A stretch of DNA of 64,000 nucleotides. Origin: Paludibacter sp963678465. GTDB lineage: Bacteria; Bacteroidota; Bacteroidia; Bacteroidales; Paludibacteraceae. Where the stretch lies: contig OY782858.1 in assembly GCA_963678465.1 (NCBI GenBank), positions 1,674,001 through 1,738,000 on the forward strand, given 5' to 3'. The notes under the pieces were generated by a model. It was given only the letters and a program-made list of their open reading frames with translations, searched no databases and was not told where the DNA came from. Every line of letters starts with the position of its first letter. The first letter of the stretch is position 1. Position numbers and translations under genes: made by a program. Below, one piece after another: positions 41,570 to 49,835 of the stretch.

Positions 41570-42745
41570 ATGGAGGCGTTTTATAAAACACATAACTATT
41601 TGGTCGAACACGTGCAATCGCCGGTTCGTCGGCAGTTGATGGATGAAATAGACTGGAGCCACCGACTGATTGGTATCAAAGGAAGCCGGGGTGTAGGAAA
41701 AACAACATTTTTGCTTCAATATGCCAAAGAACATTTTGGAACCGATCGTTCATGCCTCTACATCAATTTCAACAATTTATATTTCACCCAACACACATTA
41801 GTAGAGTTTGCAGGAGACTTTTGCAAACAGGGGGGTAAAACACTGCTTATCGATCAGACTTTTAAATACGAAAACTGGTCGAGTGAATTGCGCGAGTGCT
41901 ACGATACCTATCCCGAATTACATATTGTGTTTTCAGGATCGTCGGTAATGCGACTGATTGAGAACAACACCGACATACAGGACATAGTGGTATCTTATAA
42001 TCTGAGAGGATTTTCGTTTCGCGAATACCTGAACTACAGCTCCGGATCTGCTTTCAGATCGTATTCGCTCGACGAAATTATGCAAAATCATGTGGCAATA
42101 GCCCGCGAAATTTGTGCAAAAGTAAAACCGCTCGATTTTTTTCAATCTTATCTTGTACATGGATTTTACCCTTTCTTTCTCGAGCAGCGTAACTTTTCGG
42201 AAAACCTGCTCAAAACCATGAACATGATGCTGGAGGTGGATATTTTGCTTATCAAACAAATTGACCTTAAATACCTGGCCAAGATAAGAAAACTGCTTTA
42301 CATCCTGATGACAAGTGCACCCGCCGGGCCCAATATAAGTCAGTTAAGCGTAGAAATTGAAACCTCGCGCGCCACCATAATGAATTACATCAAGTACCTT
42401 AAGGATGCACGCTTGCTGAATTTGCTTTATTCCGAAGGAGAAGAATTTCCGAAAAAACCAAAGCAAATTTACGTCCAGAACACCAACCTGATGCATGTGG
42501 TAAGTCACGAAGGCATAGATAAAGAGGCCGAATGCCGTACATTTTTTTACAATGCGCTGCATGCCAAACACAAGGTGAACCTGAGCAGATATCAGCACGA
42601 ATTCAGTATCGATCATCAATACCATTTCAGATGCGACCACAAACACCAGCACAATCATTCGTCGAAAGTATTTTACGTATTGAATGATGCAGAAGTAGGG
42701 AATAAAAACGAGATTCCGCTCTGGTTGTTCGGGTTTCTTTATTGA
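41570..42745 (+). CDS. AAA-family ATPase (AAA_14/DUF4143-like) with a His-rich C-terminal segment
   Basis: This 391-residue protein has Walker A GSRGVGKTT (Gly38-Thr46) and a Walker B-like KTLLIDQ near 100. An arginine-finger region with SGSSVMRLIE (about 125) follows, then LRGFSFREYLNY, the typical pattern of the AAA_14 group. A winged-helix part follows (ISQLSVEIETSRATIMNYIKYL, about 260-285). The end, IPLWLFGFLY, is a conserved finish of Bacteroidota relatives. The stretch just before it, where relatives often carry a nuclease-like D...E motif, is unusually His-rich (DHKHQHNH). The cellular role of this family is uncertain. Confidence 0.85.
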   Translation: MEAFYKTHNYLVEHVQSPVRRQLMDEIDWSHRLIGIKGSRGVGKTTFLLQYAKEHFGTDRSCLYINFNNLYFTQHTLVEFAGDFCKQGGKTLLIDQTFKYENWSSELRECYDTYPELHIVFSGSSVMRLIENNTDIQDIVVSYNLRGFSFREYLNYSSGSAFRSYSLDEIMQNHVAIAREICAKVKPLDFFQSYLVHGFYPFFLEQRNFSENLLKTMNMMLEVDILLIKQIDLKYLAKIRKLLYILMTSAPAGPNISQLSVEIETSRATIMNYIKYLKDARLLNLLYSEGEEFPKKPKQIYVQNTNLMHVVSHEGIDKEAECRTFFYNALHAKHKVNLSRYQHEFSIDHQYHFRCDHKHQHNHSSKVFYVLNDAEVGNKNEIPLWLFGFLY

Positions 42746-42823
42746 GAAAGAAGACAAAAGACAAAAGAACAAAGACAAAAGACAAGAATAGAAAATTTAA
42801 AACAATTATAATTACAAACAAAA

Positions 42824-45800
42824 ATGGCTAAAACAAAAAAATTTTTAACCTGTGATGGTAACCAGGCTGCTGCACATATTGCATATATGTTCAGTGAAGT
42901 AGCTGCGATTTATCCCATCACTCCATCGTCGACAATGGCAGAATATGTTGACGAATGGGCAGCCGGTGGCCGCAAAAACATGTTTGGCGAAAAAGTACAG
43001 GTACAGGAAATGCAATCGGAAGGTGGAGCAGCAGCAGCTATGCACGGCTCGCTTCAGGCTGGTGCATTGACTACTACATTTACCGCTTCGCAAGGTTTAT
43101 TGCTTATGGTGCCTAATATGTATAAAGTGGCCGGAGAATTACTTCCGGGCGTTTATCATGTTTCGGCACGTGCATTGGCTTCGCATGCGCTTTCCATCTT
43201 TGGCGATCATCAGGACGTTATGGCTGTTCGCCAGACCGGCTGTGCTATGTTTGCCACAGGTTCGGTACAAGAGGTAATGGACTTAGCAGCTATCGCTCAC
43301 CTTGCCGCCATCAAAACACGTGTACCTTTCGTTCACTTCTTCGATGGTTTCCGTACTTCGCACGAAATTCAGAAAATTGAAGAAATAGATCAGGAAGCTG
43401 TAGTTGGCTTGCTCGATCAGGATGCATTGAAAGAATTCCGCGATCGTGCACTGAACCCCGAACACCCTGTTGTGCGTGGTACTGCCCAAAACCCCGACAT
43501 TTATTTCCAGGCCCGCGAAGCTTCGAATCCATTCTACGATGCCATTCCGGCAGTTGTTGAAGAATATCTTGGCAAATTAGGCGAAATTACAGGACGTAAC
43601 TACGGCTTGTTCGATTATTACGGAGCACCCGATGCCGACCGTGTAGTTGTAGCCATGGGATCGTCGACTGAAGCCATCCGCGAAGGTATTGATTACCTTA
43701 CTGAAAAAGGCGAAAAAGTAGGTTTGATCTCTGTTCACCTGTATCGTCCGTTCTCGGCTAAACATTTCCTTTCAGTATTGCCTAAAACAGCAAAACGTGT
43801 TTGTGTACTCGACCGTACAAAAGAACCCGGAGCCGGTGGCGAACCATTGTACCTCGATGTAAAAGACGTGCTTTATGGCACCGAAAATCAACCGTTGGTA
43901 GTAGGCGGACGCTATGGACTTTCTTCTAAAGACTTTACTCCTGCTCAGGTATTGGCCGTTTACCAAAACTTAGGTTTACCATCGCCACGCAATGGTTTCA
44001 CTGTAGGTATTGTTGATGATGTTACCTTCACTTCCCTCCCACTTGGCGAAGAAATTCCGCTGGGTGGCTCGGGCATTTACGAAGCTAAATTCTATGGTTT
44101 AGGTGCCGACGGTACTGTAGGAGCGAACAAAAACTCTATCAAGATTATTGGCGACAACACCGATAAATATTCTCAGGCTTATTTCTCGTACGACTCGAAG
44201 AAATCAGGTGGTTTCACTTGTTCGCATCTTCGTTTTGGTACTACACCTATCCGTTCGACCTATTTGGTAACCACCCCCGACTTTGTAGCTTGTCACGTTC
44301 AGGCTTACCTGCGTTTGTACGATGTAACCAAAGGCTTGAAGAAAAACGGAACTTTCCTTCTGAACACTGTTTGGAGCGAAGAAGAAGTTAAAACTCATCT
44401 TCCGGTGAAAGTAAAGAAATACCTTGCTGCCAACAATATCACATTGTACACCATCAATGCTACAAATATTGCGCAGGAAATAGGTTTGGGCAACCGCACC
44501 AACACCATTCTTCAATCGGCATTTTTCAAAATTACAAACGTAATTTCGTACGAACTTGCCGTTGAGAAAATGAAATACGCCATTGTGAAATCGTACGGTA
44601 AAAAAGGAGAAGATGTTATCAATAAAAACTATGCAGCTGTTGATCGAGGTGGTGAATACACCAAAATTGATGTTCCTGCTGAATGGGCTTTCCTTGCCGA
44701 CGAAGATGAATTGATCAAAGCAGTTCCTGCCTTTATCAAAAACCTTGTAGAACCTATCAACGCACAAGCCGGCGACGACATTCCTGTTTCGGCATTCAAA
44801 GGACGTGAAGATGGCACCTGGATTCAGGGTACTTCTAAGTTTGAAAAACGCGGTGTAGCTGCATTTGTTCCTGTTTGGGACAAAGACAACTGTATCCAGT
44901 GTAACCAATGTGCTTACGTTTGTCCTCACGCTGCTATTCGTCCGTTCCTGTTGGATGCTGTTGAAGCCTCTAAAGCTCCGTTTGCTGCCGACACTTTGAA
45001 AGCCAACGGAAAACAGTTTGCCGATATGAGCTTCCGTATTCAGGTTGACGTGCTCGACTGTATGGGTTGCGACAACTGTGCTGAAGTTTGTCCGGGCAAT
45101 AAAAACGGTAAAGCATTGAAAATGGTGCCTATCGAAACTCAATACGAAAATCAGGACAACTGGGATTTCTGCGTTGAAACAGTAAAAACAAAACAACATC
45201 TTGTCGATACAAAAGCCAACGTTAAGAACTCACAGCTTGCTACTCCATTGTTCGAATTCTCGGGTGCTTGTGCCGGTTGTGGTGAAACTCCTTATGTAAA
45301 ATTAGTAACTCAGCTCTTCGGCGATCGTCAGATGGTTTCGAATGCAACAGGCTGTAGCTCTATTTATTCTGCTTCGGCGCCATCAACTCCATACACTACC
45401 AACGAAGACGGACGCGGACCAGCATGGGCCAACTCATTGTTCGAGGACAATGCTGAGTTTGGTTTGGGTATGGTATTCGCTTACGACAATATGCGCGACC
45501 GTTTGGTACGCCTGATGACAGAAGCGATAGCCGAAGATTGCTGCTCGGACGAATTGAAAGGTTTATTTACCGAATGGATTGAATTCCGCAACGATGCCGA
45601 CAAATCGAAAGAACTGGCTGCCAAAATCACTCCACTCGTTAACGAAAAGAAATGTGATAAATGTGCTACCATTTCGGGTCTTACCCAATACCTTGTGAAA
45701 CAATCGCAATGGATAGTAGGTGGCGACGGCTGGGCATACGATATCGGTTTCGGTGGATTGGATCACGTTATTGCTTCGGGTAAAAATGTAAACATTCTGG

Positions 45801-46357
45801 TACTCGATACCGAAGTTTATTCTAACACAGGAGGTCAGGCTTCGAAATCTACTCCGGTAGGCGCTGTTGCCAAATTTGCTGCTTCTGGCAAGAGAATTCG
45901 TAAGAAGGACCTTGGTATGATTGCTGCCACTTATGGTTATGTATATGTAGCTCAGGTAGCCATGGGCGCTAACCAGGCACAGACACTGAAAGCCATTCGC
46001 GAAGCCGAAGCTTATGATGGACCATCTATCGTTATTGCGTACTCACCATGTATCAGTCACGGACTGCGTGCAGGTATGGGCAAAGCCAACGAAGAACAGA
46101 AAAATGCTGTGGATTGCGGATACTGGCATTTGTACCGCTACAATCCTGCACTGGAAGCTGAAGGAAAGAACCCAATGCAACTCGATTCGAAAGAACCACA
46201 ATGGGAAAAATTCCAGGACTTCCTCAAAGGAGAAGTACGTTACACATCGTTGATGAAACAATTCCCCGAAGAAGCAAAAGAACTGTTCGTTGCTGCCGAA
46301 GAAAATGCCAAATGGCGTTATACCGGCTACAAACGTATGGCCAATATAGAATTCTAA
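42824..46357 (+). CDS. nifJ: Pyruvate:ferredoxin (flavodoxin) oxidoreductase
   Basis: This 1177-residue single-chain enzyme converts pyruvate and CoA to acetyl-CoA and CO2 and reduces ferredoxin. Domain order is complete. The pyrimidine-binding domain starts with AAHIAYMFSEVAAIYPITPSS. The transketolase C-like domain II follows, then the gamma-type domain. A two-cluster ferredoxin domain has CIQCNQCAYVCPHAAI (about 690) and CMGCDNCAEVCPG (about 747). The PP-binding domain has CAGCGETPY (about 815), GDGWAYDIGFGGLDH (about 967) and a C-terminal tail. Length matches the family's roughly 1170-1200. It is the central anaerobic carbon-to-redox step here. A terminator follows. The leader (42746-42823) is purine-rich with repeated GACAAAA. 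Confidence 0.97.
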   Translation: MAKTKKFLTCDGNQAAAHIAYMFSEVAAIYPITPSSTMAEYVDEWAAGGRKNMFGEKVQVQEMQSEGGAAAAMHGSLQAGALTTTFTASQGLLLMVPNMYKVAGELLPGVYHVSARALASHALSIFGDHQDVMAVRQTGCAMFATGSVQEVMDLAAIAHLAAIKTRVPFVHFFDGFRTSHEIQKIEEIDQEAVVGLLDQDALKEFRDRALNPEHPVVRGTAQNPDIYFQAREASNPFYDAIPAVVEEYLGKLGEITGRNYGLFDYYGAPDADRVVVAMGSSTEAIREGIDYLTEKGEKVGLISVHLYRPFSAKHFLSVLPKTAKRVCVLDRTKEPGAGGEPLYLDVKDVLYGTENQPLVVGGRYGLSSKDFTPAQVLAVYQNLGLPSPRNGFTVGIVDDVTFTSLPLGEEIPLGGSGIYEAKFYGLGADGTVGANKNSIKIIGDNTDKYSQAYFSYDSKKSGGFTCSHLRFGTTPIRSTYLVTTPDFVACHVQAYLRLYDVTKGLKKNGTFLLNTVWSEEEVKTHLPVKVKKYLAANNITLYTINATNIAQEIGLGNRTNTILQSAFFKITNVISYELAVEKMKYAIVKSYGKKGEDVINKNYAAVDRGGEYTKIDVPAEWAFLADEDELIKAVPAFIKNLVEPINAQAGDDIPVSAFKGREDGTWIQGTSKFEKRGVAAFVPVWDKDNCIQCNQCAYVCPHAAIRPFLLDAVEASKAPFAADTLKANGKQFADMSFRIQVDVLDCMGCDNCAEVCPGNKNGKALKMVPIETQYENQDNWDFCVETVKTKQHLVDTKANVKNSQLATPLFEFSGACAGCGETPYVKLVTQLFGDRQMVSNATGCSSIYSASAPSTPYTTNEDGRGPAWANSLFEDNAEFGLGMVFAYDNMRDRLVRLMTEAIAEDCCSDELKGLFTEWIEFRNDADKSKELAAKITPLVNEKKCDKCATISGLTQYLVKQSQWIVGGDGWAYDIGFGGLDHVIASGKNVNILVLDTEVYSNTGGQASKSTPVGAVAKFAASGKRIRKKDLGMIAATYGYVYVAQVAMGANQAQTLKAIREAEAYDGPSIVIAYSPCISHGLRAGMGKANEEQKNAVDCGYWHLYRYNPALEAEGKNPMQLDSKEPQWEKFQDFLKGEVRYTSLMKQFPEEAKELFVAAEENAKWRYTGYKRMANIEF

Positions 46358-46413
46358 ATTCAACACACTTTTTCCACGGAAGTTTTACTTCCGGGAGAAA
46401 AAGCTCAATATCG

Positions 46414-46450
46414 AAAAAAGACTGTTCCGAAACGAACAGTCTTTTTTTTT
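46414..46450 (+). terminator. Terminator of the pyruvate:ferredoxin oxidoreductase gene
   Basis: GACTGTTC (46420-46427) pairs with GAACAGTC (46434-46441), with flanking A/T arms and nine T residues. It lies 57 nt past the stop. Confidence 0.9.
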
Positions 46451-46832
46451 GAAAATTGAGAATTAAGAATGCAGTAGACAGAGGCGGATTCAACAGTTCA
46501 ACAATTCAACGTTTCAACAACTGACAGCGTCTGAAATACAAGGTAAGGAAGGCTTGTGCAACAAGGTGTATATATAAATCAAAAAAGTATATATATAAGC
46601 CAACAAAATGCATATATAAATCAACAAAGTGAATATATAAAGCAACAAAGTGTATATATAAATCAAAAAAGTGAATATATAAAACAACAAAGTGAATATA
46701 TAAACCAAAAAAACTGTTACGGAGAAAGTGCTGCTTTTAGTCAAAAACAACATAACAGATACAAAAACGGGAGAATAGGAGGTTTTTGCACAGACTCTCG
46801 TTAGTCGGCATGTAAAAAAAATAAAGAAAAAG
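46451..46832. other. Gap before the Fic gene
   Basis: Beyond the terminator this stretch holds TTCAAC-rich short repeats near 46489-46520 and the 21-bp tandem array described separately. The frame through the array, from 46556 to 46804, starts with ATG-like context but shows no protein beyond the repeat and an ordinary tail; I do not call it a gene. Confidence 0.45.
46566..46712 (+). repeat. Seven tandem 21-bp repeats
   Basis: Seven units of exactly 21 bp follow the consensus GTGAATATATAAATCAACAAA. The plus frame reads heptads of the form YINQQSE. Variation between units is mostly at three positions. The array lies between the oxidoreductase terminator and the Fic promoter. Confidence 0.85.
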
Positions 46833-46863
46833 ATTGCAACATGTACCATTTTTCGTACTTTTG
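46833..46863 (+). promoter_or_regulatory. Promoter of the Fic gene
   Basis: ATTG (46833-46836), 19 nt, then TACTTTTG (46856-46863). The leader would be about 15-25 nt. Confidence 0.8.
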
Positions 46864-46889
46864 GGACGGATTAAATAAATGTGGGACAA

Positions 46890-47963
46890 ATGACACCAGA
46901 TTCTAAACTCGAAAAGTTACCACCTAAAACAGAAAAGGTCGAAACGATAAAAATTCTTCGACAGACAACCAAAGCAGCTACAGCATTGGCTGAATTAAAG
47001 GGGATTGCGAAAACAATTCCAAATCAACTGATGCTAGTGAATGCGATTGTGCTTCAAGAAGCGAAAGACAGCTCTGAAATTGAGAATATAATTACCACTC
47101 AAGATGAATTGTATAAGGCGATTGCAATTGAAAAGTCGAACATTTCTGCAGCGACAAAAGAAGTTGTCAATTATCGAAAAGCAATTTTTCTTGGCTTTGA
47201 TTTGGTTGAGAAACAAGGATTTTTAAGTGTAAACGACATAAAAAGCATCCAGCAAGTATTAGTTGGGAACTCAGCAGGAATCAGAAATGTACCCGGAACT
47301 GTATTGAAAAACAGCAACACCGGAGAAGTAGTTTACACGCCTCCACAAGACGAAATTGAAATTATCAACCTTCTGACAAATTTCATAAATCACTTTAATG
47401 ACACAGAACAAAGTTTATCACCGCTTATAAATTTAGCTGTATTTCATTATCAGTTTGAAAGTATTCACCCATTTTATGACGGAAACGGAAGAACCGGAAG
47501 AATTCTCAACATACTTTATTTAATCATGAATAAATTGATTGACATTCCGATTCTTTATTTAAGTTCGTATATCATTGAGAACAAAGCTGAATACTACAAA
47601 TTGCTTCATCGAACAAATACAACTGACGAATGGGAATACTGGATACTTTTCATACTTAAAGCGATTGAAAAAACAGCGATTAAAACAATTGAGAAAATCA
47701 GTTCTATCAGAAAATCTTTGGATGCGACGATTGAAAAAGTACAACTGAATGCTCCTAAGATTTACAGAAAAGAATTGGTTGAATTGTTATTCGAGCAACC
47801 ATACGCAAAAATTGACTTCGTGGTAAATCAACTTCAAGTAGAACGAAAAGCAGCGTCAAGATACCTGAAAGAACTTGAAAGGATTGGAATTCTAAAATCA
47901 CAGAAAATTGGCCGTGAAACTTTATATATCAACATAGAACTAGTTGAAATTTTAAAACTCTAA
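46890..47963 (+). CDS. Fic-family AMP transferase with N-terminal inhibitory motif and C-terminal wHTH
   Basis: This 357-residue protein carries the Fic core HPFYDGNGRTGR (about 193), which transfers AMP to target hydroxyl groups. An SSEIEN motif at about residue 61 fits the class II autoinhibitory helix ([ST]xxxE[GN]) that blocks the nucleotide site. The C-terminus (about 285-355) has a winged helix with IDFVVNQLQVERKAASRYLKEL. I chose the ATG at 46890; a GTG at 46881 would add three residues. It is AT-rich and alone, with its own promoter. The target is unknown; many such chromosomal Fic proteins are not toxin-antitoxin partners. Confidence 0.9.
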   Translation: MTPDSKLEKLPPKTEKVETIKILRQTTKAATALAELKGIAKTIPNQLMLVNAIVLQEAKDSSEIENIITTQDELYKAIAIEKSNISAATKEVVNYRKAIFLGFDLVEKQGFLSVNDIKSIQQVLVGNSAGIRNVPGTVLKNSNTGEVVYTPPQDEIEIINLLTNFINHFNDTEQSLSPLINLAVFHYQFESIHPFYDGNGRTGRILNILYLIMNKLIDIPILYLSSYIIENKAEYYKLLHRTNTTDEWEYWILFILKAIEKTAIKTIEKISSIRKSLDATIEKVQLNAPKIYRKELVELLFEQPYAKIDFVVNQLQVERKAASRYLKELERIGILKSQKIGRETLYINIELVEILKL

Positions 47964-48319
47964 TGCACGACCGCCTAATACTTATGCTTCCTCCGGTCGG
48001 AACGACGCAGCAAGGAAGCGTCGGTAGAACCGTATCCCGCTTGCAAAGGGCTGATTCAACGAGCGTGAAGAAGAAAAGAGGTTATGGAGTAAGCGGCATG
48101 TCTTTATACATTCAACAGGGAAACAGGCCTTTAAAGAGATAGAAATAACAATGCAAGGATAAGAAATATAGTGATATAAAAAACAACCAAAGAGACATGC
48201 AATTTAAAGCCCTTCACGAAGGGAATTTAGTTCAACACACACTTAACGCTTAACACACTATGCGACTTTGACCGACCAGCTTAAACTAATAGTAAATCAT
48301 ATTATTAAACTTAAAACAG
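47964..48319. other. Gap with a GC-rich structured element, left of the DUF389 gene
   Basis: The GC-rich stretch 47975-48060 holds two competing hairpins: GCTTCCT (47982-) with AGGAAGC, and CGACGC with GCGTCG. It contains CGGAACGA, CCCGC and GGGCTGA pieces that recur to the right of the DUF389 gene (49726-49790). A smaller hairpin CCCTTC-ACGA-GAAGGG lies near 48213-48228. No gene is seen. Confidence 0.5.
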
Positions 48320-49645
48320 ATGAAGATGAAAACTACAACTATTTTCAGAAAGGCCTTACACTTTTTTAGTTTAGAATCCGAACTCGAGAATCAGGATTCG
48401 GTTTATGAAGAAATTAAAAAAGGAATTGTTTTCAAAGGCACAAATCTTTGGATTTTGATTTTTGCAATTATTGTTGCTTCAGTGGGACTGAATATGAACT
48501 CAACAGCTGTAATAATCGGAGCAATGCTTATCTCGCCACTTATGGGACCGATCAACGGAATGGGCTATAGTATTGCAACATATGACTTTGATTTATTTAG
48601 AAAATCAGTAAAAAACTTTTCATTTGCAATATTAGCGAGTCTTGTTGCTTCGACGCTTTATTTTGTTTTGAGTCCTGTTTCCACTGCACATTCCGAGTTG
48701 TTAGCCCGAACAAGTCCTACAATTTACGATGTGCTGATTGCTCTTTTTGGTGGCTTAGCTGGTATAGTTGCGATTAGCAGCAAACAAAAGGGAAATGTGA
48801 TACCCGGAGTCGCCATTGCAACCGCTTTAATGCCTCCTTTATGTACTGCCGGTTATGGATTGGCTACAAGACAATTTGATTTTTTCTTTGGCGCATTTTA
48901 TCTTTTCACAATCAATACCATTTTCATAGCAATTGCATCGGTTTGGATTTCGCAGATTTTAAAATTCCCCATCCGAACCATAGTTGATGAAGGCAAAAAG
49001 AAAAGAATAGACAGAACCATTACATTGGTAATTACAATAGTTCTGTTACCAAGCATATTTTTTGGTTATGAACTTGTGAAGCAGGAAAGATTTTCACAAA
49101 ATGCAAGTTCTTATGTATCAAATGTTTCAATATTTGAAGGGCAATACCTTTTAAAAAACAAAATTGATGCTAATGCAAATAAAATTACATTAATTTATGG
49201 AGGAACAGGACTTTCGGAACAACAAAAAAATGCCATCATTCAAAAATCAAAGGATTTTAATATCGAAGAAGCTGAGATAACAATAGAACAAGGACTTACA
49301 TTCAACAATATGGATAATGCAAACATCGAATTATTCAGCCTCAAAGAACAAAATATCATTCTTAACAATTTATTAAGTAAGAAAAATTCTGAATTAGATA
49401 GTATCGTAAGCCATCAAAAATTCGGACAGTCGATATTTAACGAGATTAAGGCGATATATCCGCAAATAACTGGTTGTATATATGCTGAATCATCAAGTTT
49501 TAGCGATACGCTTCAATCTGCACTACCGATACCTGTTGTAATTTTGTCGTTCAAATCGTCGCTCCGCGATACTGATAAGCAGAAAATTAGAAGTTGGCTG
49601 ATACAAAGGCTGAAAAACAACGCAGTAAAAGTTTATTACGAGTAA
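48320..49645 (+). CDS. DUF389-family (TIGR00341-like) membrane protein
   Basis: This 441-residue protein has the DUF389 core: IKKGIVFKGTNLWILIFAIIVAS, MNSTAVIIGAMLISPLMGPINGMGYSI and VIPGVAIATALMPPLCTAGYGLA. Five to six membrane helices lie within residues 45-265, followed by a large soluble C-terminal part (about 270-441) with a possible DUF4384- or BON-like shape that I cannot name. Its role is unknown, though a transport or stress-linked role has been suggested for the family. The gene is AT-rich. Structured GC-rich elements lie on both sides. MKMKTTT leaves Met3 as an alternative start. Confidence 0.87.
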   Translation: MKMKTTTIFRKALHFFSLESELENQDSVYEEIKKGIVFKGTNLWILIFAIIVASVGLNMNSTAVIIGAMLISPLMGPINGMGYSIATYDFDLFRKSVKNFSFAILASLVASTLYFVLSPVSTAHSELLARTSPTIYDVLIALFGGLAGIVAISSKQKGNVIPGVAIATALMPPLCTAGYGLATRQFDFFFGAFYLFTINTIFIAIASVWISQILKFPIRTIVDEGKKKRIDRTITLVITIVLLPSIFFGYELVKQERFSQNASSYVSNVSIFEGQYLLKNKIDANANKITLIYGGTGLSEQQKNAIIQKSKDFNIEEAEITIEQGLTFNNMDNANIELFSLKEQNIILNNLLSKKNSELDSIVSHQKFGQSIFNEIKAIYPQITGCIYAESSSFSDTLQSALPIPVVILSFKSSLRDTDKQKIRSWLIQRLKNNAVKVYYE

Positions 49646-49725
49646 AACAATACAATCCCATTCATTTCAACGAATTACATAAAAGCCTTCTGATGAATAA
49701 TTATTCCTCTGTATTTAAAAGCATC

Positions 49726-49790
49726 GCCGTTCGGAACGAAGCGTGTTATGCCGAACATATTACGGGCTGAACCGTTATTAAAAATAAGAA
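49726..49790. repeat. GC-rich structured element right of the DUF389 gene
   Basis: CGTTCGG (49728-) pairs with CCGAAC around ACGAAGCGTGTTATG. It shares CGGAACGA-GCG and GGGCTGA with the element at 47990-48050. The two elements are not identical but look related. Confidence 0.5.
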
Positions 49791-49835
49791 TTTGATTGAT
49801 CGGAATAAAAAAGAATTAACCATAACATTACTTTT

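Noticed and set aside
44204..45199. Long open frame (331 residues) antisense to the pyruvate:ferredoxin oxidoreductase gene
   Set aside because: It lies wholly inside a gene with complete domain evidence. Its translation is rich in Phe, Asn and Cys with no domain, the usual shadow of a codon-biased gene.
46514..46849. Minus-strand frame over the 21-bp repeats with hydrophobic heptads
   Set aside because: The apparent membrane repeats are only the complement of the AT-rich array, and there is no start signal.
47975..48060. Integron attC site
   Set aside because: The hairpins lack a clear RYYYAAC/GTTRRRY pair and no integrase gene is in the window; recorded instead as a structured element.
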